Assembly (NCBI GenBank): GCA_937905825.1
Contig: CALCXM010000058.1
Coordinates: 1 to 64,000, forward strand
Direction of reading: 5' to 3'
Length of the DNA: 64,000 bases
From: an uncultured bacterium
Lineage (GTDB): Bacteria; Planctomycetota; UBA1135; GCA-002686595
The number at the start of each line of letters is the position of its first letter. Position 1 is the stretch's first letter. The notes under the pieces were generated by a model, which saw only the letters and a list, made by a program, of their open reading frames with translations, was not told the origin of the DNA and made no database searches. Shown in pieces: positions 17,994-26,827 of the stretch. The position numbers and the translations under genes were made by a program.

Positions 17994-18692
17994 ATGACGC
18001 GCGTATTGATCGTCGACGATGACCCCAAGCTCTGCGACCTGCTGCACCGCGGGTTGGCCCGCCATGGAATCGAAAGCGAGGTGGCCTCCTCAGGCAACTC
18101 TGCCCTCGAGCAACTGGAAGCAAGCGGTCCAGGTGCCTTCGACCTGGTGCTGCTCGATGTCATGATGCCCGGTATGGATGGCTGGGATGTGTTGGAGCGT
18201 ATGCGGGCCGCTTCGAACGACACCCCCACCATTTTCGTCACTGCCCGCGACGCGGTCGAGGAACGGGTCAAGGGCCTGGACCTGGGAGCGGATGACTACA
18301 TCATCAAACCCTTCGAGTTCACCGAGCTCTTGGCGCGCATCGAAGCGGTCCTGCGACGCCGGGCCATGGTCCCCCAGATGAGCTACGGCCCGATCACCAT
18401 CAACCGACTGTCACGCACGGCGACCATCGAGGGAGAAGAACGCGCACTCTCCAGCAAGGAGTTCGACTTGCTGATCGCCCTGACCGAAGCCAGTGGCCAG
18501 GTCCTCACCCGCTCGGAGCTGCTGGAAAGGGTTTGGGGCATCGACTTCGACACGGAGACCAACATCGTCGATGTCTTCATCGCTCGGGTGCGCGGGCGCT
18601 TGCGTCCCTGCGGCGCGCGCATGATCCAGACGGTGCGTGGCCAGGGCTACCGCTTCAGTGCCGAGGAAATCGATGCGCCCAAAAGCAAGTAG
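17994..18692 (+). CDS. OmpR-family response regulator
   Basis: The 232-residue protein has a complete receiver domain (acidic D9/D10, phosphoacceptor D55 in LLDVMMPG, switch Thr in IFVTARD, Lys in DYIIKPFEF) and a C-terminal OmpR winged helix (SRTATIEGEERALSSKEFD, then VDVFIARVRGRLR and VRGQGYRF). It will bind DNA after phosphorylation by the adjacent histidine kinase, whose start overlaps its 3' end. It is divergent from the DUF4266 operon across a 127-bp region, so that operon is the most obvious target; this is inference from position. Confidence 0.95.
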   Translation: MTRVLIVDDDPKLCDLLHRGLARHGIESEVASSGNSALEQLEASGPGAFDLVLLDVMMPGMDGWDVLERMRAASNDTPTIFVTARDAVEERVKGLDLGADDYIIKPFEFTELLARIEAVLRRRAMVPQMSYGPITINRLSRTATIEGEERALSSKEFDLLIALTEASGQVLTRSELLERVWGIDFDTETNIVDVFIARVRGRLRPCGARMIQTVRGQGYRFSAEEIDAPKSK

Positions 18693-20064
18693 GTGGTCCC
18701 TCGGTTCGCGCATGTTGCGGCAGCTGGCCCTGACGGCCGGCGTCATCACCTTGGCCCTCTCTCTGACGGGGCTGTGGTTTGTGCACTCGGCCGCCGATAG
18801 CCAAGCCGAGGCCCTTCTGATGGAGGAGCTCGACGAATCGCGGGCCGAATTCTCCGTGCGTGAACTCTCCGCCGAATCCTTTGCTGCCATCGCTGAGGAG
18901 CTGAATGCGCGACACCCCGAGAGCGAACTCGCCTGGCGCGTGTGGACCCCCGATGGAGAAGAATTGCTGGGCGAATTCGGGCACAGCCCTGGGGGCAGCG
19001 AGCGTGCACCTTGGAAGAGCCCCATCGACCAGACCATTCGCTTGGACAACGGTTACCGTTGGCACGCCATTCGGCACAAGAGCGGTCATACGGTCGCGCT
19101 GCTCTTGAATGAAAAACCATTCCGGCGCTTGGTAGATCAGTACATGGTCACAGCCTTGGTTTTCATGGTCGCCGGATTGACCAGTGTGCTCTTGGTGGGC
19201 CGCACCTGCTCCGTGCAACTGTCGCGCATCTTGGCGCGCATCGCCCAGCGCGCCCGGGCAGTGCAAACCGCGTCCGCCACCATGCAATTGTCCAACGAAG
19301 ACCTGCCTTCGGAAGTCGATGAGGTGGTCGAGGCCCTCGAGCAAATGCTAATCAACAGCAGGGCCGAAACCGAGTCATCCCGGGTTTTGATCGCGGGCAT
19401 CGCCCACGAGCTGAGGGCGCCGATCCAGAACATGATCGGTGAAACGGAGGTCGCTTTGATGGGCGAGCACTCCGTCGACGAGTACCGCACGGTGCTGGCC
19501 AGTCAGTTCGATGAAATGCGGCACATGGGCGACGCGGTCAACAACCTAGTGGCCCTGTGCTCCGCTGCCAAATCGGCCCAAGCCCAGGTGACCGAAGAGT
19601 TTGATCTGTTCGAACAAGTTCGCTTTCGATTGCAGCGTGAGTTCCATCGAGCCGAGCGCATGGGTGTCGAGTTGCTCCTGTCAGAACATGGCTCCCCGCG
19701 AATTCGCGGGGACCGCGAGGCCATCCTGGCCGCCGTGCGCAACTTCGTCTCGAACGCACTGGATTGGTGTCCGTCCGGAGGCCACGTGCGCCTGGTTCTT
19801 GATGGAACAGAACACGAGCTTGAAGTCAGGGTGGAAGATGACGGGCCCGGTATCCCTGAAGAACTGCGGTCCAGGATCTTTGAACCCTTTGTCCGCGGAC
19901 CCGCGGCTTCGGGTCGCCGTGCCGGCTACGGTCTGGGCCTGGCCCTGGCGCGCTCGGCGGCAGCCAATCAAGGGGGATCCATCGAGCTGGACAAGTCCCC
20001 CCTCGGCGGTGCGCGCTTCCGCATGCGCATCCCGCGAACGCGACGTGCGGAACCTTCGGCCTAG
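18673..20064 (+). CDS. membrane sensor histidine kinase
   Basis: ATG 18673 (MRPKASRW) overlaps the response-regulator end by 20 nt; ATG 18712 (MLRQLAL) is an alternative. The protein of about 463 residues has two membrane segments (ALTAGVITLALSLTGLWFV and MVTALVFMVAGLTSVLLVG) flanking a periplasmic sensor of about 130 residues with no known domain. A HAMP-like linker follows, then the phosphoacceptor H-box GIAHELRAPIQN (His near 245), and a GHKL ATPase domain with VEDDGPGIPEELRSRIFEPF and GYGLGLALA. The stop codon's last base is the first base of a dispersed repeat. It probably phosphorylates the adjacent regulator. Confidence 0.92.
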   Translation: MRPKASRWSLGSRMLRQLALTAGVITLALSLTGLWFVHSAADSQAEALLMEELDESRAEFSVRELSAESFAAIAEELNARHPESELAWRVWTPDGEELLGEFGHSPGGSERAPWKSPIDQTIRLDNGYRWHAIRHKSGHTVALLLNEKPFRRLVDQYMVTALVFMVAGLTSVLLVGRTCSVQLSRILARIAQRARAVQTASATMQLSNEDLPSEVDEVVEALEQMLINSRAETESSRVLIAGIAHELRAPIQNMIGETEVALMGEHSVDEYRTVLASQFDEMRHMGDAVNNLVALCSAAKSAQAQVTEEFDLFEQVRFRLQREFHRAERMGVELLLSEHGSPRIRGDREAILAAVRNFVSNALDWCPSGGHVRLVLDGTEHELEVRVEDDGPGIPEELRSRIFEPFVRGPAASGRRAGYGLGLALARSAAANQGGSIELDKSPLGGARFRMRIPRTRRAEPSA

Positions 20065-20115
20065 AAGCTATGTGGGGGTTCAGGCAACGCAGCCGGGCGG
20101 TTCGTGGGAGCCGAG
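20064..20115. repeat. second copy of 52-bp segment of the 14499-14665 element
   Basis: Positions 20064-20115 match 14581-14632 at 51 of 52 bases; the one difference is G at 20072 versus A at 14589. Only the right inner half of the element is present here, and no inverted partner lies upstream because that sequence is the kinase gene. The repeat begins exactly at the kinase stop codon. Confidence 0.85.
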
Positions 20116-20206
20116 AGTTCAGCTGCCGGAAGCGCTTTCCCTATGGACTGCGTTCAACGCTTGAGTCGGCCAGCGTGATTGCCACAGCCCGTCGTTCCCG
20201 GCGCAG

Positions 20207-21664
20207 TCACTTGGCCCCATTGCGCATAAGCTGAACGTAGAACTGAATCATGTCCAAGTAGTCCCCGGTTGGGATTCGTTCATTGATCCCGTGGATGCGG
20301 TCCAGGTCGGCGGGCTTTAGCTTCATGGGAGTGAAACGGTAAACGTGTTCCGAAAGCCCCGCGTAGTGTCGTGAGTCCGTGGCCCCGAGCACCAGGCTGG
20401 GAGCTACGATCACGCCCTCGAAGCACTCCCGAATCGTGTGCTCGATCAAGCGCCAGGGCGCGCCCTGCGCGGGAGAGACTGCGGAGGGTTCACTCGCTGC
20501 TCCAAGCACCACCAACTTGACGCGCTCGTCGGCGATCGTCTGGCGCACGTGGGCCAGCACGGACTCGACTGTGTCCCGTGGATGGATGCGAAAGTTGACC
20601 GTGGCTTGCGCGCTTTCGGGCAGGACGTTTTCCGCGATGCCACCGCGCGTGCTGGTGACTGCTGTGGTGGTGCGCAGGGTCGCGCCGGTGCTTGCCTGCT
20701 TCTCCAACTCACTGACGAGAAAGCTCTCTAGCAGCCAACGGTTCGCAAAGAGCAGCTTCTTCTCGAAGGGCATCTCGCGCGCCAGCTCGTCGAAGAAGAG
20801 CCCAACCGCCCCATCGATGCGAGCCTCCATGGGGTTCTCTTCCAAGCGTGCGATGGCGGCTGCCAGGATTCCGATGGAGGTGCTTGGTCCCGGCATGGAA
20901 GCGTGTCCACCGGTCTGCTCCACTTGCAGTTCGACGGTCAAGTAGCCTTTCTCCGCGATCCCGATGCCCGCCACGTTGGCTTGGACCGCATCGATCACCC
21001 CGTCGAGCACGGCGAAGCCCTCGTCCAGGATCAGAAAGGGCGCGAGGCCCTCCTCGCGAAAGCGCATCGCCTGCTGCTGGGCTCCGCGCTCGCCGCCAAC
21101 CTCCTCGTCGCAACCCAGGGCGATGATCACACCACGGTCGGGCAGTTCGTTGCGCGAGATCATGTACTCCACCGCTTCCAACACCGCGAAGGCCGCGTTC
21201 TTGTTGTCGAGCGCACCCCGGCCCCAAATGGAGCCCGCGGAGACTGCGCCGGAGAAGGGCGGGTAATTCCATTGGTCCTTGGTTTCAGGATCCACGGGAA
21301 CCACATCCAGGTGCGCCAAGAGCAAGAGCGGCGCCAAGCTCGGGTCCTTGCCTTCCCAGCGGAACACGAGGTTGTGGGGATGGCGTTCGATCTTTAGACG
21401 GCCCTCCAAGGGCTTGAAGGTGCGCAGCAGGTAGTCCATCAGCTGTGCCATGCGACCTTCGGCGGTGGCGTCGCTGTGCGCAGCTGGAAAGGAAACCGTT
21501 GGATACTGCAAGGCCTTTCCAAGTCGCAAGAACACACGCTTGCCATCGATCTTCAAGGCTTGCGCCGGGACCACCTTCAGCGAACGCGACTCGAACAGCA
21601 AGGTTCGTAGGGGCATGACCGCCAGACACAGCAACACGACGAGCAGCAGGCTTAGTTTTTTCAT
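20207..21664 (-). CDS. M20-family zinc peptidase/amidohydrolase (PM20D1/carboxypeptidase-S-like)
   Basis: The 485-residue protein has an N-terminal membrane/signal segment (LSLLLVVLLCLAVMPL). M20 metal-site blocks are LLLAHLDVVPVD (H118, D120), GRGALDNKNA (D153) and GCDEEVGG (E187 as catalytic base and E188 as ligand). A dimerisation domain follows from about 235 to 370, starting GIAEKGYLTVELQVEQTGGHASM. ATDSRHYAGL near the C-terminus gives the last histidine ligand. Human PM20D1 relatives hydrolyse or form N-acyl amino acids; others cleave dipeptides. It is the last gene of a four-gene operon with acyl-CoA-forming enzymes and overlaps the preceding stop by 4 nt, which favours an acyl-amino-acid substrate (inference). 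Confidence 0.9.
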   Translation of the reverse strand: MKKLSLLLVVLLCLAVMPLRTLLFESRSLKVVPAQALKIDGKRVFLRLGKALQYPTVSFPAAHSDATAEGRMAQLMDYLLRTFKPLEGRLKIERHPHNLVFRWEGKDPSLAPLLLLAHLDVVPVDPETKDQWNYPPFSGAVSAGSIWGRGALDNKNAAFAVLEAVEYMISRNELPDRGVIIALGCDEEVGGERGAQQQAMRFREEGLAPFLILDEGFAVLDGVIDAVQANVAGIGIAEKGYLTVELQVEQTGGHASMPGPSTSIGILAAAIARLEENPMEARIDGAVGLFFDELAREMPFEKKLLFANRWLLESFLVSELEKQASTGATLRTTTAVTSTRGGIAENVLPESAQATVNFRIHPRDTVESVLAHVRQTIADERVKLVVLGAASEPSAVSPAQGAPWRLIEHTIRECFEGVIVAPSLVLGATDSRHYAGLSEHVYRFTPMKLKPADLDRIHGINERIPTGDYLDMIQFYVQLMRNGAK

Positions 21665-23220
21665 GAAGGCAATCGTTCCCCTGGGAGGTCGAGGCAGCGC
21701 TCGCGCAAGAGTCGCTTTTGAATCTTTCCCGAACCGGTCAAGGGGAACTCGTCCACGAAGTACACGACTCGTGGAAGTTTGTAGGAGGCGAGGAACAAAC
21801 GGCAGTGCGCGATCAACTCGGGCAAGAGCAGTTGTCGCTTGCCCTCCTGCGGCGCGCGCACGATGGCGGCGGCCACCAGCTCGCCCCAGGTTTCATCCTC
21901 GATCGGAAAGACTGCGGCGCTTTGCACCAGTTGGTGGGTGTAGAGCGCGTTCTCGACTTCCGTAGAGTACACCGTCTCGCCGCCGCTCAAGATGATGTCC
22001 TTGCGGCGGTCGACGATTTGGAAGAAGCCCCGGGACTCGCGGGTGGCCAGGTCTCCCGTGCGGAACCAATCCCCATCGAAGGCTTCTTGCGTAGCTTGGA
22101 GATCATTCCAATAGCCGCTAAAAACCCATGGACCGCGGGCTTGGATCTCGCCCACACTGCTGCCGTCGGCGGGCACGGGTGCACTGTTTTGGTCCACGAG
22201 TCGCAACTCGATCCCGCCAAAGGGACGGCCCGTGCGCGAGGCGTAGAAGAAGCGTTGCTGCTCGTCCAATTGGCGCAGGGAGTCGTCCAACAGACTCACG
22301 GTCAAGAACGGGCTCGTCTCCGTCAAGCCGTAGGTTTGCACGTACTCACAATCGAAACGCTCTTGCACTCGGCGCACCAACTCCGGCGCGATCGGAGCCC
22401 CGCCGGAGAGGATCATGCGCATGGACTTGGTCGCCCGAGACTGCTTGCCCGGCTCCCCCACCATGCGCTGCAACATGGTGGGCACGAGGTTCGTGACCGT
22501 CACCCCGTGCTGTTCGATGCGGGCGAAGCAGGCGGGCGCTTCGAAGGAATCGAGGAAGCAGTGCGCTCCACCCGCCAAGCTGATCGCAAAACAGGCCCAG
22601 GCATCCGCCAGGTGAAACATTGGTGCGAAGTGCCCCCACACATCCGTCGCTGTGAGCTGAAACTCTTGCAACGCCGCTTGGGCGTGGGCCAACACGTTGC
22701 CGTGACTGAGGGGAACGCCCTTGGCCCGTCCCGTGGTCCCACTCGTGAAGTAGAGTTGTGCGGGAAGCTCACCCGGGTCTGCCAAAGAGCTCGGCGCCAC
22801 TGAGTTCGGGGCCAACGATTCCGGCCCGTCTGCATCCAAACGCAACAGCGTTGTTTGGCCCTCCCAAAGCGCAAGAGCCGACTGCAGTTCCGCCTGTGGC
22901 GAGTCCATCAAGGCCAGGACTTTGGGCTGCGCGGCGCTCAGGATGCCTTTGAGCTCCAGGGCACTTAGCCTGGTGTTCAAGGGCACGAAGACCAGGTTGG
23001 CCAGGACGCAAGCGAGGTACAGCTCCAGAAACTCGGGGCTATTGGGCAGGAACCCGGCAACTCGATCACCGGGCTTTAGCCCCAACTCATTGCAGGCGCG
23101 AACCCGTGCATGCACGGACTGCGCCAGTTCTCCGTAGGTGCGTTGGCCCGCCGCCTCGAGAATCGCGGGCCGCTGGGCGAAGCGTTCAAAAGCGGAGGCG
23201 ATCTCTTCGCCAAGCGTCAC
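21661..23220 (-). CDS. AMP-dependent acyl-CoA synthetase/ligase
   Basis: The open frame extends to 23412, but the GTG at 23218-23220 fits best: it overlaps the upstream TGA as GTGA and starts [19 protein letters not shown], the usual beginning of this family. The resulting protein is 519 residues. It has the P-loop-like YFTSGTTGRAKGVPLSHGN, the adenylate site QTYGLTETSPF, GDWFRTGDLA, and the C-terminal lysine in FPLTGSGKIQKRLLRE. It activates a carboxylic acid (probably a fatty or aromatic acid) to acyl-AMP and then acyl-CoA. The neighbouring acs gene points to a shared acyl-activation theme. Confidence 0.92.
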   Translation of the reverse strand: MTLGEEIASAFERFAQRPAILEAAGQRTYGELAQSVHARVRACNELGLKPGDRVAGFLPNSPEFLELYLACVLANLVFVPLNTRLSALELKGILSAAQPKVLALMDSPQAELQSALALWEGQTTLLRLDADGPESLAPNSVAPSSLADPGELPAQLYFTSGTTGRAKGVPLSHGNVLAHAQAALQEFQLTATDVWGHFAPMFHLADAWACFAISLAGGAHCFLDSFEAPACFARIEQHGVTVTNLVPTMLQRMVGEPGKQSRATKSMRMILSGGAPIAPELVRRVQERFDCEYVQTYGLTETSPFLTVSLLDDSLRQLDEQQRFFYASRTGRPFGGIELRLVDQNSAPVPADGSSVGEIQARGPWVFSGYWNDLQATQEAFDGDWFRTGDLATRESRGFFQIVDRRKDIILSGGETVYSTEVENALYTHQLVQSAAVFPIEDETWGELVAAAIVRAPQEGKRQLLLPELIAHCRLFLASYKLPRVVYFVDEFPLTGSGKIQKRLLRERCLDLPGERLPS

Positions 23221-24260
23221 TCGGAGCCTGCCCCGATCACGGCCATGCGGCCATCCAACCGTTCCAACTCCGCGCAGGCGAAGGCACCGCCATTCTCGAA
23301 GCCCGCTTCCTTGAACTTGGCGCGCACCGTGCGCATGCCCGCCAAGGCTGTGGCTTGTTCTCCATCCAGCGCTTTCAGTTCCGCCACTTCCCACAGGCAG
23401 TACCCCATCCAACGGGCGTGCAAGGCGGACGGCTCCATCTCGTACATGGCCTGGGCCGCCGAGAGGTTGGAACCTGCCAGGTTCCAGGCCCCGGTCAAGT
23501 CGCCCCGCTCACGCAGCACCCGTGCCAATTCCCAGGCGGCCAGGAACTCTTGATTGGTTTCGCCTGCCTCGGAGAAGTAGTCCTTCGCTGCTTGGAAGGC
23601 CACGCTCGCTTCGGCCAAGCGGCCGGCTTTGTGCAGCGCCACTCCCTTGCGGCTCCAGGTCTGTCCCAGCCAAGCGAACAAGCCCCCGGCTTCCGCCGCG
23701 TCGATGCCCTTGTTGGCCCAAACGATTTGCACCTGCGGGTCTTCGCTGGTCACCACGACTTCCTGGGCCGCGGCCAGGGCTCGCCGGTAGAGGGACGTGT
23801 TCATGCAGTAGGTGAACAGGTCCTTGAAGCGCTTGACGGCATCCTCTGTGCGTCCGCGATGGCGTTCGAGAATTCCCGTCACGTGCTGCAATCGTGACCA
23901 ACCAAGGGGATCCTCTTCGGTCGCGCGGCGCGCCCCCAGGTCCAACCAGATCTTGGCCTCACGCAAGTCGCCCAGCTGGAAGGTGATGTGCCCGAGCTGG
24001 GCGCAGGCTTCCACGTGCGCATGGTTCGGCCCGTTGGCGTTGACCGCACGGGCATACATTTGCGCCGCCTCCTCGAGCTGATCGCTCTCGAAGAGCGTGT
24101 CCCCGAGGCGCAGCAGTTCGAGGTTGGGGCCGTCGATGGGGTAGTTGGACACGGGCGTCCGCCTTGCGGAGACGCAAGACAGCTGCAGGCAAGCCAACAG
24201 GCAGAGCCAGAGGAGCCAAGAGGGAGAGCGCTTCACGGTTTGGACGGAACTCGAGCTCAC
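23217..24260 (-). CDS. TPR-like lipoprotein of unknown function
   Basis: The 347-residue protein has an N-terminal hydrophobic segment ending in [10 protein letters not shown]24 (LLAC) fits the lipobox better than C29. The rest is all-helical with repeated TPR-like pairs ([59 protein letters not shown]), roughly eight to nine units. I do not recognise a specific family. It probably mediates protein contacts outside the cytoplasmic membrane. It is locked between acs and the acyl-CoA ligase by 4-nt overlaps on both sides, odd company for cytoplasmic enzymes. Confidence 0.75.
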   Translation of the reverse strand: MSSSSVQTVKRSPSWLLWLCLLACLQLSCVSARRTPVSNYPIDGPNLELLRLGDTLFESDQLEEAAQMYARAVNANGPNHAHVEACAQLGHITFQLGDLREAKIWLDLGARRATEEDPLGWSRLQHVTGILERHRGRTEDAVKRFKDLFTYCMNTSLYRRALAAAQEVVVTSEDPQVQIVWANKGIDAAEAGGLFAWLGQTWSRKGVALHKAGRLAEASVAFQAAKDYFSEAGETNQEFLAAWELARVLRERGDLTGAWNLAGSNLSAAQAMYEMEPSALHARWMGYCLWEVAELKALDGEQATALAGMRTVRAKFKEAGFENGGAFACAELERLDGRMAVIGAGSE

Positions 24261-26209
24261 TCCCCGTCCCCACGCAATTTGGCCAGCACGGTAAAGTCCT
24301 CGAGCGTGCTCGTGTCTCCGGAGGACTCCACCCCGGCGGCCACGTCACGCAGCAGGCGGCGCATGATCTTGCCAGAACGGGTCTTCGGGAGAGCGTCGGT
24401 GAAGCGCATGTCCGCGGGACGCGCGAGCTTGCCAATCTCCTTGGCCACGTGCGCGTTTAGCTCCGTCCGCAAGGCGTCGGTCACCTCCACGTCCTTGCCC
24501 AAGGTGACGAAGGCGCAAATCGCTTGCCCGGTGATCTCGTCGGGGCGCGCCACCACGGCGGCCTCGCAAACCTTCGGGTGACTCACGAGGGAGCTCTCGA
24601 CCTCCATGGTAGACAGCCGGTGACCACTGACGTTGATCACGTCGTCCACCCGTCCCATGATCCAGAAGTAGCCGTCTTCGTCGCGGCGTGCGCCGTCCCC
24701 TGCGAAGTAGGCTCCCTTGACATCCGACCAGTAGGTGTCGACGTAGCGTTGCTTGTCGCCCCAAATGCCGCGCAGCATGGCGGGCCAGGGTTTCCGAATA
24801 CATAGCAAGCCGCCCTTGTTCGGCCCCAACTCCGTTCCGTCCTCCGCCAGGATTGCCGCGTCCACCCCAAAGAAAGGCCGCGTTGCGGAGCCAGGCTTGG
24901 TGGCCGTCACGCCGGGCAAGGGCGTCAACATGATCCCGCCGGTTTCCGTTTGCCACCAGGTGTCGACGATCGGGCAACGGTCTCCGCCGATCACCTTGCG
25001 GTACCACATCCAGGCTTCGGGATTGATCGCCTCTCCAACGGTTCCGAGCAATCGCAAGGAAGACAGATCAAAGCGCTCGGGGTGTTCGTCGCCGAGGCGC
25101 ATGAACGTGCGAATGGCGGTGGGCGCCGTGTAGAAGATCGTGACCTTGTGCTTCTCGCAAAGCTCCCAGAAACGACCGGCGTGCGGCGTGGTTGGCGCGC
25201 CCTCGTACATCATCACCGTGGCGCCGTTGGCCATGGGTCCGTAGACGATGTAGCTGTGTCCGGTGATCCAGCCCACGTCCGCCGTGCACCAATAGACGTC
25301 GTCCTCTTGCAAGTCGAACACGTACTGAGTGGTCAAGTAAGTGCCCACCATGTAGCCGCCGGTGGTGTGCACGATGCCCTTGGGCTTGCCGGTCGAACCG
25401 GAAGTGTAGAGCAGGAACAACACGTCCTCGGAATCCATGGGCTCGGGCTCGCAGTCCTCCGAAACGTCCTGGATGGCTTCGTGGTACCAGACGTCGCGCC
25501 CTGCTTTCCAAGTGACTTCGTTCTCGGTGCGCCGCACCACCATCACAGTGTGCACGCTGTCGATGCCTTCCACACCCGCGTCGACTTCTTGCTTGAGCGG
25601 AAGCACCTTGCCCCGGCGCCAACCGCCGTCGGCGGTGATCACGGCCGTGCAGCCGCCGTCTTCGACGCGATCGCGCAGGGCCTGGGCACTGAAGCCCCCG
25701 AAGACCACCGAGTGCGCTGCGCCGATGCGCGCGCAGGCCAGCACAGCCATGGCCAGCTCCGGAATCATCGGCATGTAGATCGCCACGCGATCCCCCTTCT
25801 TCACCCCGCGCGCCTTGAGGGCGTTCGCGAAGCGGCAAACCGCCGCGTGCAGTTCCTTGTAGGTGTACGTCTGCGTGTCCCCGGGCTCCCCCTCCCAGAG
25901 GATCGCAGTTTTGTCGGCCCGACCATTCGAGAGGTGCTGGTCCAGACAGACCGCGCTGGCGTTGAGCTTGCCCCCCACGAACCACTTGGCGAAGGGCGCA
26001 TTGGACCAATCGAGAACCTGATCGAAGTCCTGCATCCAGGGCAGCTCCAGGGCCACCCGACCCCAGAAGGTCTCCGGGGAGTCGATCGATTCCCGGTACA
26101 GCTTCTGGTACTCCGCCTCGGAACTCAGCCGCGAGAGCTTCCTGAAAGCCTCGGAGGGCGGGAACTGGCGGTCTTCGTGCAGGACGCTTTCGATCTCTGA
26201 CTCAGTCAT
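24257..26209 (-). CDS. acs: acetyl-CoA synthetase
   Basis: The 650-residue protein matches full-length Acs. It has [19 protein letters not shown] near the start, the CoA/ATP sites [20 protein letters not shown] and [39 protein letters not shown], and the C-terminal acylation-regulated lysine in [14 protein letters not shown]. It converts acetate, ATP and CoA to acetyl-CoA. The conserved lysine suggests control by reversible acetylation. It heads the operon acs - TPR lipoprotein - acyl-CoA ligase - M20 peptidase. No Shine-Dalgarno is evident upstream of the ATG. Confidence 0.96.
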   Translation of the reverse strand: MTESEIESVLHEDRQFPPSEAFRKLSRLSSEAEYQKLYRESIDSPETFWGRVALELPWMQDFDQVLDWSNAPFAKWFVGGKLNASAVCLDQHLSNGRADKTAILWEGEPGDTQTYTYKELHAAVCRFANALKARGVKKGDRVAIYMPMIPELAMAVLACARIGAAHSVVFGGFSAQALRDRVEDGGCTAVITADGGWRRGKVLPLKQEVDAGVEGIDSVHTVMVVRRTENEVTWKAGRDVWYHEAIQDVSEDCEPEPMDSEDVLFLLYTSGSTGKPKGIVHTTGGYMVGTYLTTQYVFDLQEDDVYWCTADVGWITGHSYIVYGPMANGATVMMYEGAPTTPHAGRFWELCEKHKVTIFYTAPTAIRTFMRLGDEHPERFDLSSLRLLGTVGEAINPEAWMWYRKVIGGDRCPIVDTWWQTETGGIMLTPLPGVTATKPGSATRPFFGVDAAILAEDGTELGPNKGGLLCIRKPWPAMLRGIWGDKQRYVDTYWSDVKGAYFAGDGARRDEDGYFWIMGRVDDVINVSGHRLSTMEVESSLVSHPKVCEAAVVARPDEITGQAICAFVTLGKDVEVTDALRTELNAHVAKEIGKLARPADMRFTDALPKTRSGKIMRRLLRDVAAGVESSGDTSTLEDFTVLAKLRGDGE

Positions 26210-26619
26210 TGTTGGGGCGCAATTCGGAGGAAAACGGGCCAGGTGAGTCCGAGAGTGTAGCGCATCCCCCAGGCGGAATCAGCAAGCCCGAGGAGCAGGT
26301 TGCAGGCTTTGAAGTGGGTTCCTGTGGGGATCCGGGGTGGGCCATCTACCACCTATCAACCCCATTGCAGCAGGACTATTCCCTGGGGAACGAAAGGCCA
26401 TGGAAGGGCAGGTCGGACGCTCCGGCTCCGGCGCCGGACCCATTGCCGGGACGGGAATCCGCCAGAGCGGCGTAAGCCCGGGGGCCCCGTTCAAGTCCCG
26501 GAAAGCCCTCAACAACTTTCCAAAAAGCGGGGTCACCCACGCCGGACCCTGCCGAAAGCGTAGGGACCTGAGAATTGAGATCAGAAAGATCCCCCTCCGC
26601 GCAGGACGCGCGCGGATGC
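26210..26619. other. 410-bp upstream region of acs, nothing recognised
   Basis: This stretch precedes acs on the minus strand and the small ORF at 26620 on the plus strand, so both promoters should lie here. It contains G/C-rich short inverted stretches around 26430-26455 (CTCCGGC/GCCGGA). I see no clear terminator, riboswitch or conserved reading frame. Confidence 0.45.
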
Positions 26620-26802
26620 ATGACCAACATGACGACCTCCATCGACGCCCCCTCCAATGCTACGCCCGCCCTGGTTCTCGAACGCTGGAACTCATGGGTC
26701 CGGGTGTTCCTCCCGGCGACCCAGGAAACCCGCTGGGTCGACCTGCAGAAGCATTCCTACGCTCCGACGGACGAGGACTACGGCGACGACGAAGGCTCCT
26801 GA
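26620..26802 (+). CDS. possible 60-residue hypothetical protein
   Basis: The ATG at 26620 opens a 60-codon frame (MTNMTTSIDAPSN... WNSWVRVFLPATQETRWVDL ... DEDYGDDEGS) with high G/C in third positions like its neighbours and a composition that looks protein-like: central aromatic, C-terminal acidic. It does not match a family I know. An in-frame ATG at 26575 would add 15 residues of poorer quality. No Shine-Dalgarno precedes it. It lies convergent to the thioredoxin-fold gene, whose stop is 26 nt downstream. Confidence 0.45.
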   Translation: MTNMTTSIDAPSNATPALVLERWNSWVRVFLPATQETRWVDLQKHSYAPTDEDYGDDEGS

Positions 26803-26827
26803 GGGGGCCGCGGATTCCGTACCGCAG

